In this document: one piece after another, positions 14,272-20,724 of the stretch
Position numbering within the stretch: the stretch's first letter is position 1
Layout of the letters: each line of letters starts with the position of its first letter
Source: Candidatus Nitrosopumilus sp.
GTDB taxonomy: Archaea > Thermoproteota > Nitrososphaeria > Nitrososphaerales > Nitrosopumilaceae
NCBI GenBank assembly: GCA_014384555.1
Contig: JACNFR010000051.1
Location: 1-45,932, forward strand
Length of the DNA stretch: 45,932 nucleotides
Direction: 5' to 3'
The notes under the pieces: generated by a model
Told to the model about the DNA's origin: nothing
What the model saw: the letters and a program-made list of their open reading frames with translations, nothing else
The model's database searches: none
Position numbers and translations under genes: made by a program

Positions 14272-15813
14272 ATGTCAGAAAATGACTTTGATAAACCCCT
14301 ACTTGAAAAATTTGAGCAAGAAATTTTGAATAAAATTCCACATTTGGAAGAAGGTAGAGTAGTCAACGCAACACCACTAATTGATCTTACAAATGATCTT
14401 AAGGAATGTGCAAAAAGCCTCTACAAATTAGATATTTCAGATTTAGATGTGAAGGTGTATGGTAAATTTGACGCTAACTTGGTATCAGGTTCAATCAAAA
14501 TTAGACCAGCTATTCACATTATGCATGATGCAATCAAAACAGGAAAGCTGAAAAGTAATCAAACAATTATTGAAGCAACATCAGGAAATTTTGGAATAGC
14601 TCTTGGACAAATGTCAAAACTTGGTTTGACTGTTGTGTCACTTGTTTCAAGAAAATTACAAGAAGGAGTCTTTAAAGAATTAAGAGATGAAAATATTCGC
14701 ATAATGGATTTAGACATGGATATTTGTCCAGCTCCAGGAATGAAAGATAGTGATGCTGATGCATTAAAGGCAAAAGCAACTGCAGCAAACATTCGATCTC
14801 AATTAGCTGAATTGGGATTTGATCCTACAATTTATGATAAATCTATTTCTGAAATTGAATCACTATTAGCTGCACAAGATATCATCAATCTAGCAAAACT
14901 ACTTTCAAAAATTTATGATTGTTTTTGTCCAGAGCAATATGATAATGAGTTAAACATTGAAGCCCACAGAACAATAACTGCAGTAGAAATTGAACAACAA
15001 TTACATGAAAATGAGGATTCATTAGAAGATTACAGAATTGTGTGTTCATTTGGAACAGGAGGTACATCTGGAGGATTAAGTAAATACATGAACGAAAAAT
15101 ATGGTAAAAAGGCAATACACGTAGTATTCCCAGTTCCAGGTCAAGATGTAGCAGGTATTAGAACGAAAGCAAAGGCAGACGGATTAAAGTTGTATAATCC
15201 AGAGGCATATGCTGCTCAACATGAGGTTGATTTTGGACAGGCAAAACACTTACTCAAATTCTTTGTAGATAAAGGTCACAATATTGGTGAAAGTACAGCA
15301 CTGGCTCTGTATTCTGTTTTAGAAATGCTCAGTAATGGGGATAAAGGTAAATTCATAGTTGTAGTTGCTGATGGTATAGAAAAATATAGAAAAAATCTAG
15401 AAACAATGTCAAGTAATCAGCGTATGCAAGTCTCATTAGATGAGGCATCATCAAGTGTACAAGATTATGATAAAATAATATGGGTTCATACATCATACAC
15501 TCCAAAAGAAGAAGGAATTGAGATGATTGCTAAATCTTTAGGAGTAGATAAAGAAAAAATTGCAATACCAAAGGCAAGTACCATTAATCAATTATTATCT
15601 ACACAGCAAATTCCTGAAGAATTAAGTAAAGATCTAGAGGGTTCCAAAGGTAAATCATTGTTAATTTGTATGGCTGGAAATACATCATTGATGACTGCTC
15701 AAGTCCTTGCAAGTAAAGGCATAGTTACTGAGAGTTTGAATGGAGGTATAACAAATTTGCCAGAAGGACAAGGTAAAAATCCAGGCCAATATATCAAAGC
15801 AGCTACTGAATAA
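14272..15813 (+). CDS. Cysteine synthase-like PLP enzyme fused to a rhodanese-like domain
   Basis: A 513-residue protein. Residues about 30-375 are a fold-type II PLP enzyme of the cysteine synthase family: SGSIKIRP with the likely Schiff-base Lys76, the substrate loop TSGNFG (103-108) and the phosphate-binding loop GTGGTSGG (261-268). About 75 extra residues (155-230), including an acidic DSDAD segment, interrupt the usual order. Residues about 385-500 look like a rhodanese domain with the cysteine loop CMAGNTS (Cys466) and the ending LNGGITNLP. A sulfurtransferase domain joined to a cysteine-forming enzyme suggests sulfur delivery from a persulfide or thiosulfate-type donor. The sulfur donor and acceptor are inference. 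A TATA-like TTTTATAT lies near 14233. Confidence 0.75.
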   Translation: MSENDFDKPLLEKFEQEILNKIPHLEEGRVVNATPLIDLTNDLKECAKSLYKLDISDLDVKVYGKFDANLVSGSIKIRPAIHIMHDAIKTGKLKSNQTIIEATSGNFGIALGQMSKLGLTVVSLVSRKLQEGVFKELRDENIRIMDLDMDICPAPGMKDSDADALKAKATAANIRSQLAELGFDPTIYDKSISEIESLLAAQDIINLAKLLSKIYDCFCPEQYDNELNIEAHRTITAVEIEQQLHENEDSLEDYRIVCSFGTGGTSGGLSKYMNEKYGKKAIHVVFPVPGQDVAGIRTKAKADGLKLYNPEAYAAQHEVDFGQAKHLLKFFVDKGHNIGESTALALYSVLEMLSNGDKGKFIVVVADGIEKYRKNLETMSSNQRMQVSLDEASSSVQDYDKIIWVHTSYTPKEEGIEMIAKSLGVDKEKIAIPKASTINQLLSTQQIPEELSKDLEGSKGKSLLICMAGNTSLMTAQVLASKGIVTESLNGGITNLPEGQGKNPGQYIKAATE

Positions 15814-15818
15814 CAGCT

Positions 15819-16268
15819 TTGAAATGTCTTTCAGTTTCACAACCATTTGCTGATTTAATTATTTCAGGAAAAAAGACTATTGAATTAAGAAATTGGAATA
15901 CAAATTTTCGTGGAGAATTTTTAATTCATTCGCCATTAAAAATAAGAACAGATGATGCTAAAAGATTAAAAATGAATAAAAAATTTGTCACGGGTGCAAT
16001 TATTGGAAAAGCACAACTCTATGATGTAAAAAAATACAACACAGTAAAAGAAATAAAATTAGATCAAAAATTTCATTTTGCATCAAAAAAATTTCAAAAC
16101 AAAACTTTTGGATTTATTTTAAAAGATGCAAAATCATTTAGAATTCCAATTCCACTGAAAGGTCAATTAGGATTTTTTGATGTAACTATTCCCAAAATAA
16201 AAAATAAAAAAATTGTTTCAGAAATCATTGATGAAGAATATCGTTATCAATGGATCGGACATCATTAG
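15819..16268 (+). CDS. ASCH-domain protein (PUA-like fold)
   Basis: A 149-residue protein with the ASCH signature: KCLSVSQPFADLIISGKKTIELRNW at the N-terminus (Lys-Lys-x-x-E-x-R), G-E-F-L-I-HS, then GAIIGKAQLYDV and a C-terminal GQLGFFDV. ASCH domains have a beta-barrel like PUA and are thought to bind RNA or modified nucleotides; some members hydrolyse N4-acetylcytidine. The start is TTG at 15819, five bases after the stop of the PLP gene, so it is likely in that operon. The Lys/Asn-rich middle is expected for this AT-rich genome. Confidence 0.75.
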   Translation: MKCLSVSQPFADLIISGKKTIELRNWNTNFRGEFLIHSPLKIRTDDAKRLKMNKKFVTGAIIGKAQLYDVKKYNTVKEIKLDQKFHFASKKFQNKTFGFILKDAKSFRIPIPLKGQLGFFDVTIPKIKNKKIVSEIIDEEYRYQWIGHH

Positions 16269-16280
16269 AAAAATCTGGCT

Positions 16281-16307
16281 AATATATATAAAGGTCGTAT
16301 ATAAAGC
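16281..16307 (+). promoter_or_regulatory. Two tandem TATA boxes before the TBP gene
   Basis: TAATATATATAAAGG (about 16280-16294) is centred about 27 nt before the tbp ATG and would give a leaderless mRNA. A second box, GTATATAAAG (16298-16307), lies only 9 nt before the ATG, too close to start this transcript. TBP bound there would cover the start site, so it could act as a self-repressing operator. Confidence 0.55.
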
Positions 16308-16315
16308 ACCTCGTC

Positions 16316-16879
16316 ATGCCTCAAACAAAGCCCATGGTTAGTGTAGAAAATGTTGTGGCATCAGCATCAGTTGACCAAAAAATAGATTTGATTGAAATTA
16401 CAGAAAAATTTCCAGATACAGAATATCATCCAGAACAATTTCCAGGACTCGTGTTTAGATTAACTACTCCGCGAACTGCCACACTTATCTTTAGAACAGG
16501 AAAGATGGTATGTACGGGAGCAAAATCAGAAGAGATGGCAATAAAAGCTGTCAATACAGTTGTTCAAAAATTAAGAAAAGGTAAAATCAAAATTAAAAAA
16601 GATGCAGTGATCACAGTACAAAATATTGTTGCGGCAATTAATTTAGGTGGAAAAATCCATTTAGAGAAAGCTGCAAGGACACTACCTAGAAGCATGTATG
16701 AACCAGAACAATTTCCAGGACTAATTCATAGAATGCTGGATCCAAAAACAGTATTATTGTTATTTGCATCAGGAAAACTAGTATGTACAGGAGCAAAAAA
16801 AGAATCAGATGTTTATCGTTCTGTCCATAATGTACATGCACTATTAGAAGAAAAATCTCTAATGATTTATGATCAATGA
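16316..16879 (+). CDS. tbp: TATA-box binding protein
   Basis: General transcription factor TBP, 187 aa, which binds promoter TATA elements and recruits TFB and RNA polymerase. It has the two imperfect direct repeats of the family: repeat 1 with YHPEQFPGLVFRL and LIFRTGKMVCTGAK, repeat 2 with YEPEQFPGLIHRM and LLFASGKLVCTGAK. Length is normal for archaea, with a short N-terminal arm and no acidic tail. The intercalating aromatic positions are only partly kept in repeat 2 (IHRM in place of VYRM, LLFA). It appears to have its own strong promoter, with a second TATA element overlapping the start site. Confidence 0.96.
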   Translation: MPQTKPMVSVENVVASASVDQKIDLIEITEKFPDTEYHPEQFPGLVFRLTTPRTATLIFRTGKMVCTGAKSEEMAIKAVNTVVQKLRKGKIKIKKDAVITVQNIVAAINLGGKIHLEKAARTLPRSMYEPEQFPGLIHRMLDPKTVLLLFASGKLVCTGAKKESDVYRSVHNVHALLEEKSLMIYDQ

Positions 16880-16898
16880 TTTTGGGTTATTTTAAAAA

Positions 16899-17120
16899 TT
16901 GACTAAAGATATTTTTGAGGAGGAAAAAATACGTTTAACTCCTGAAACAGGATTTAACTTGATAGGAATAGACTATTTTGGAGAGCCAGGAAACCAATTG
17001 TATTTAATTGAGCATTTTGAAATGTATCAAGATGCTTTGAATGCAAAAAAAGATAGAAAAAATCAGGATGAATATTTTGTGCTGTATAAAGGAACAGGTA
17101 ATGAGTTTTTTTGTAGATAG
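16899..17120 (+). CDS. Small conserved hypothetical protein
   Basis: A 73-residue soluble protein starting at TTG (MTKDIFEEEKIRL). It has a predicted alpha/beta layout with a strand (FNLIGIDYF), a helix (EHFEMYQDALNAKKDRK) and a last strand (EYFVLYKG). No metal site or membrane segment. It follows tbp by 19 nt. I do not recognise the family; the codon bias matches neighbours and the frame is likely real. Confidence 0.5.
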   Translation: MTKDIFEEEKIRLTPETGFNLIGIDYFGEPGNQLYLIEHFEMYQDALNAKKDRKNQDEYFVLYKGTGNEFFCR

Positions 17121-17191
17121 ATTAGAAAAATGACAAAACTTTACTAAATTTTACAAACTCTCTTATCATTCAGTTAAAAATTCAGAAAACA

Positions 17192-17779
17192 TTGCCTAGT
17201 GAAACAAGCGATTTAATCGATACTTTGTATCAAAAAGAGAGCCCAGTCAAATCAGAGCAAATTTCTAAACAGATTATTCGTAAAAGTGCAAAGGCAAAAT
17301 ATCAAATTTTTGATGAAGCAGAGTTCACGCGTGGAAGGGAGGTTCTAGGCGATTTAATCGTACATGGTATGATAGCCTCAGGTGGGACCGATATTGACTG
17401 GCTTATTGAACATAAAGGAAGTTTCATCATACTAGAATTCAAGGGGTTTCATAACGATAAAATCAACATTGCAAAAGGCCAAATGATTGCATATGAAAAC
17501 TTGCATGAAAAATTAAACTTGGCAACAAAATGCTATCTATACGTAATTGGATGTGATGATATTGATTTTTCTAATCCAGACTCTACAGTTTGGATTTTTG
17601 AAATGAGTCAATGGAAATCAGGTGCAATCCCAAAAAACACTTCGGATATTTATGGAGATGATACAAGTAAACAAAACAAATTCATTGTTTATCGGGAATA
17701 TATGCAGGAAGTTAGTGTAGAAAAATTACGAGATTTAGTAGATTCACACTGGAAAGAGTTTGAACAAATTAAGAAGTAA
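17192..17779 (+). CDS. PD-(D/E)XK-superfamily nuclease-like protein
   Basis: A 195-residue protein. After a helical N-terminus (EQISKQIIRKSAKAKYQIF) comes GTDIDWLIEH, then ILEFKGF, giving D69, E82 and K84, the D...E-x-K core of the restriction-endonuclease fold, followed by KGQMIAYENL (Q97) on the next helix, a position where many nucleases of this fold place a conserved Gln. Arg48 and Glu50 near the start could complete the site. So it may be a DNA nuclease or an inactive relative. The start is TTG (MPSETSD). Its 3' end overlaps the convergent gene at 17769 by 11 nt. No methylase or partner gene is nearby, which argues against a restriction system. Confidence 0.5.
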   Translation: MPSETSDLIDTLYQKESPVKSEQISKQIIRKSAKAKYQIFDEAEFTRGREVLGDLIVHGMIASGGTDIDWLIEHKGSFIILEFKGFHNDKINIAKGQMIAYENLHEKLNLATKCYLYVIGCDDIDFSNPDSTVWIFEMSQWKSGAIPKNTSDIYGDDTSKQNKFIVYREYMQEVSVEKLRDLVDSHWKEFEQIKK

Positions 17780-18464
17780 ATGAAAATGTATCTGATCTTG
17801 TTTCTTTACCATTATTGACTTTGATAGTATAAGTGCCAGAATTTTCCCATCCTTGACCTCCAGCTATAGCCAAAGTTGAAAATCGTCCATCACTTTTCAA
17901 TGAAACTTGTTCTGCCCATACAAGTTCATTATTTTGATTTTCTATTGTGAGATTCACATTTCCAGTTGTATCAGATACACCACTAATTGAAATTAGATCC
18001 TTTTTGTTGTATGATTCTAAATCAGTTTGAATAGATAATGAAATGAGAGTATTATTTGTGGAAGTACCAAAATTAGTACCGTCAGTGATACCGGTAAATG
18101 CTATAGCAGCTGCGACAATGATTACCAAAGCAAAACTACCTATGCCAAATACAATTTTTTTATTTTTTGGTTTGGAGTAGGATATTCTAGGTACTTCAGT
18201 TTGTAATGATTGGATTTGTTGAGCAGGTTTAATTTCAGGCATTACAACATCAGCAACTATATGTTTTTCTTCGACATGAGGTGTTTGAGTAAATTCAGGT
18301 TTTTTTCCTAAATGTTTTTCAGCTAATTTTCTAACATAATTTCTTTCATAATTGCTAATTACTTCGTTATTTTCACAAGCCCTACAAATCTGCTTTAGAA
18401 TTCTGTCATCTCCAAAATCTTTATCCAAGAGGGCTTTTACGTCATCCAATAACGGATCTGTCAT
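17769..18464 (-). CDS. Membrane-anchored protein with C-terminal beta-sandwich domain
   Basis: A 231-residue protein with a cytoplasmic helical N-terminus (about 1-55, with a CRAC pair of Cys and a KLAEKHLGKK helix), a linker, one transmembrane helix (about 105-126) and an outside domain of about 95 residues at the C-terminus. That domain starts SIQTDLESYNKKDLISISG and ends with GGQGWENSGTYTIKVNNGK, the same layout as the protein at 1176-1952. The topology, with a small inside domain and an outside Ig-like domain, would suit transfer of a signal or attachment between cell wall and cytoplasm, but this is speculative. No known name. Confidence 0.6.
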   Translation of the reverse strand: MTDPLLDDVKALLDKDFGDDRILKQICRACENNEVISNYERNYVRKLAEKHLGKKPEFTQTPHVEEKHIVADVVMPEIKPAQQIQSLQTEVPRISYSKPKNKKIVFGIGSFALVIIVAAAIAFTGITDGTNFGTSTNNTLISLSIQTDLESYNKKDLISISGVSDTTGNVNLTIENQNNELVWAEQVSLKSDGRFSTLAIAGGQGWENSGTYTIKVNNGKETRSDTFSFTS

Positions 18465-18510
18465 GTTTATTTTCTCTCAAAGTGATTATTTATGAATATA
18501 TGTCAAAAAG

Positions 18511-18687
18511 CTACTTTGCATAGATTTTTTGGGCTTGTATTATTACTGTTCTAATGTAATCCTTGGCTGTTGAATCCGTTACGCCCATCTGTTTTGCTCG
18601 CTGATAGAGATCATTTTCTTTAGGATTTATCAAATAACACTTTAAAAGATAATTAAGTCTATGAGACCTTTTTTCATCACTTTTCAT
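18511..18687 (-). CDS. 58-residue helix-turn-helix-like protein
   Basis: A short frame, ATG at 18687 and TAG at 18511. It is basic at the start (MKSDEKRSHRLNYLLK) and then reads like a helix-turn-helix: a helix LYQRAKQMGV, a turn, and a second helix TDSTAKDYIRTVIIQAQKI. The VTDSTAKDYIRTV stretch has the look of a recognition helix. It could be a small DNA-binding regulator. It is the first gene upstream of the membrane-anchored protein on the same strand, 46 nt away, so they may form one unit. Coding potential is supported by AT-rich third positions and a clean start, not by a known homologue. Confidence 0.5.
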   Translation of the reverse strand: MKSDEKRSHRLNYLLKCYLINPKENDLYQRAKQMGVTDSTAKDYIRTVIIQAQKIYAK

Positions 18688-18785
18688 GATTTTATTATTT
18701 TTTTACACTAAAAAAGTCAGAGGATTATAACATAACCAATCAGAAATCAATAGTATCATAAAATTAGAATAAAAACATATGATCT

Positions 18786-18795
18786 TTTTTAAACA
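18786..18795 (+). promoter_or_regulatory. TATA box of PII-like gene
   Basis: TTTTTTAAAC centred near 18790, about 26 nt before the ATG at 18816. This favours the second ATG (MKRIEA) over the upstream one at 18810. Confidence 0.45.
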
Positions 18796-18815
18796 ATACC
18801 AAAAAAAGAATGCAA

Positions 18816-19157
18816 ATGAAACGAATTGAGGCAACTATTCAAGCAACCAAAATTGGTGCAGTATCTGAGGCAATCACCCATATTGTTGGTGGATACACCA
18901 TTTTGGAAGGCAAAGGCAGAGGTTCTGGAGCCAGACAAGAAATGAGATCAGGTAGAGGAACAGGTACTCTAACTGCTGAATACAATCAAGTTGCAACTAT
19001 TAGTACAGTTGTAAATGATTCAGACGTAGAAAAAATTTCCACGGCAATTGCAGATGCAGCTTTTACAGGTAAAGGCGGTGATGGAATTATTGTGGTAACA
19101 AATGTAGATAGCGTTCTGAATATTGCATCTAAAAAGAGTGGTTCTGAAGCCCTCTAA
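18816..19157 (+). CDS. PII-like signalling protein
   Basis: A 113-residue protein of the PII (GlnB/GlnK) superfamily: MKRIEATIQATKIGAVSEAI is the first beta-alpha element, followed by an extended loop and a C-terminal GKGGDGIIVVTNVDSVLNI that equals the ATP-binding TGKxGDGKIFV region. The T-loop region is GKGRGSGARQEMRSGRGTGT, Gly/Arg-rich and without the Tyr that is uridylylated in bacteria. The Lys-Ile-Phe ending of ordinary PII is replaced by Ile-Ile-Val. No amt or glnA gene is adjacent, so the target is unknown; in an ammonia oxidiser it may sense nitrogen or energy state. Start chosen from the promoter position and family start. Confidence 0.75.
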   Translation: MKRIEATIQATKIGAVSEAITHIVGGYTILEGKGRGSGARQEMRSGRGTGTLTAEYNQVATISTVVNDSDVEKISTAIADAAFTGKGGDGIIVVTNVDSVLNIASKKSGSEAL

Positions 19158-19202
19158 TCATTTTCTTTTATTAAAATAATTTACAGCATACATTAATTGA
19201 AA

Positions 19203-19265
19203 TTTAACTGCTGAGAGGAGTGGTGAATAAACCTCTCAGGGGCGTTATCCCTTTGGGGGACATGT
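19203..19265. ncRNA. Structured segment between convergent genes (RNA or terminator)
   Basis: Between the 3' ends of two convergent genes lies a conspicuous GC-rich block. CTGAGAGG (19211-19218) pairs perfectly with CCTCTCAG (19232-19239) across a 13-nt loop. A second small hairpin TCCC (19248-19251) / GGGA (19257-19260) follows, and then a run of seven T after GGGGGACATG. It may be a strong terminator for the PII-like gene or an independent small RNA. Terminators elsewhere in the window are much weaker, so the extra structure is unexpected. Confidence 0.45.
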
Positions 19266-19325
19266 TTTTTTGAAGGGATGGTAATGTATTACAATTTGAG
19301 TATAAAAGCAAAGGATTTTGAAGAA

Positions 19326-19565
19326 TTATTGCTGGCCTTCAATCCCCATTAATGTCAGTGTTGATCTAATTTTTGGAATTTTTCTTATCTTCCAAGTAAT
19401 GGTCTCTCGCAATGCTTCAACTTGGCTTGATTCTACTTTAGCCAAAATATCATATGCGCCAAAGGTCCCATGAACTTCAACAACACCTTCAATTGATTTT
19501 AATTCTGAGATAACTGCTTCTTCAGAACCCAGCTCACAGTTTATGAGGACATAAGCTGTTGCCAA
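19326..19565 (-). CDS. Stand-alone Lrp/AsnC ligand-binding (RAM) domain protein
   Basis: A 79-residue protein that is only the RAM domain of Lrp/AsnC regulators: ATAYVLINCELGSEEAVISEL is the first beta-alpha unit, GAYDILAKVES the central one, and a C-terminal strand RSTLTLMGIE. There is no DNA-binding domain. Such small proteins bind amino acids as oligomers and can modulate full-length Lrp proteins. Thaumarchaea have many of these. It is transcribed alone, converging on the PII-like gene. Confidence 0.85.
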   Translation of the reverse strand: MATAYVLINCELGSEEAVISELKSIEGVVEVHGTFGAYDILAKVESSQVEALRETITWKIRKIPKIRSTLTLMGIEGQQ

Positions 19566-19705
19566 TTAAGATTCAACTCCTATTTTCATACTTAAAATGC
19601 TCTCTTGAAATATATAAGAATAGTCCAATTTACTTAAAAATTCAACATAAAATACAGTGATTTCATATACAAATGTAAAGAGATTTAGGACAATATCAAA
19701 GATTT

Positions 19706-20674
19706 CTAAGATGAAACGTATGCATCATTCATAATTTTTTCTAGATCTTGGATATTTTTTGAAAGAGTAATTTTAGAACGCAATTTTGAGCCACCTTGCA
19801 TACCTTTTGTAAACCTCATGGCTTGGCCCTTGATATTTGCAAATTTGATTTTATACTGACTTGTAAGATGTAGATAACCAAAAAAAGAATCCAATCTATC
19901 TTTGAAAGTATATTCCTTGTAGGAATTGGATTTTAAATAATCATTAATTTGCTCAAACAAAAAAGGATTTCCCATTGCCCCTCTACCAATCATTACATAA
20001 TCACAATTAGTATTGTCAATCATATTTTTAGCATCTTCAGGAGTAGTTATATCCCCATTTCCAACAATTGGAATGCTAGAAATTTCTTTTAGTTCTTTGA
20101 TTAAATCCCAATCAGCAGTTCCAGAATAACCTTGACTAACAGTTCTTGGATGGAGTGTAATCATTTCAATACCTTCATCTTCGGCAATTTCTGCAATTTC
20201 TCGAAAAAGAAATTTGCTAGCATCAGTAACTCCAGAACGAATTTTTAGTGTTACAGGTTTTTTTACAGCATTTACAAGTGTACTAAAAATTTGTTGAGTT
20301 AAATTAACTTCTTGTAATAATGCACCACCTGCCATTTGTTGTGTAATATGAGGTGCAGGACAACCCATGTTGTAATCAATTATGTCAAAATAAGGCTCTA
20401 CAATTTTTGCTGCTTTTTCTAAAGTAGGAAGATCAGAACCAAATAATTGAATAGAGAGAGGGCGTTCTTCATCAGAATATTCAATAAATTCCTGTATAGT
20501 TTTCATTCTTTCTTTAAGCTGACTTTCTTTTGCAACAATACTATGAATATTTGTAAATTCTGTAACTACTAATCCAGCTCCCATTTTCTTACATTGTAAA
20601 CGAAGAGCAGGATCACTTACTCCTGCCATAGGAGCTAAAAATGCCCTACCAGAAAATTTTGGAAGCATACTCAA
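19706..20674 (-). CDS. dus: tRNA-dihydrouridine synthase
   Basis: FMN-dependent enzyme of the Dus family, 322 aa, reducing uridines in the tRNA D-arm. Seen: FLAPMAGVSDPALR at the FMN-binding start, the catalytic Cys loop YNMGCPAPH, TLKIRSG, LHPRTVSQGYSG and GNGDITTPEDA with the phosphate-binding IGRGAMGNPFLF. Order and length fit the family. A possible TATA-like ATAAATATAT lies about 27 nt before the ATG. Which uridine is modified cannot be read from the sequence. Confidence 0.92.
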   Translation of the reverse strand: MSMLPKFSGRAFLAPMAGVSDPALRLQCKKMGAGLVVTEFTNIHSIVAKESQLKERMKTIQEFIEYSDEERPLSIQLFGSDLPTLEKAAKIVEPYFDIIDYNMGCPAPHITQQMAGGALLQEVNLTQQIFSTLVNAVKKPVTLKIRSGVTDASKFLFREIAEIAEDEGIEMITLHPRTVSQGYSGTADWDLIKELKEISSIPIVGNGDITTPEDAKNMIDNTNCDYVMIGRGAMGNPFLFEQINDYLKSNSYKEYTFKDRLDSFFGYLHLTSQYKIKFANIKGQAMRFTKGMQGGSKLRSKITLSKNIQDLEKIMNDAYVSS

Positions 20675-20724
20675 ACTTTACAGACTGAATATATTTATCA
20701 TTCAAAATGCGGTGTAAGATTTGA

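Noticed and set aside
17192-17779. Restriction enzyme of a restriction-modification system
   Set aside because: No methyltransferase or specificity gene is adjacent, and neighbours are housekeeping genes.
19203-19265. A thiamine pyrophosphate riboswitch, because CTGAGA is present
   Set aside because: The other conserved TPP elements are missing and the site lies between the 3' ends of two genes, not in a leader.
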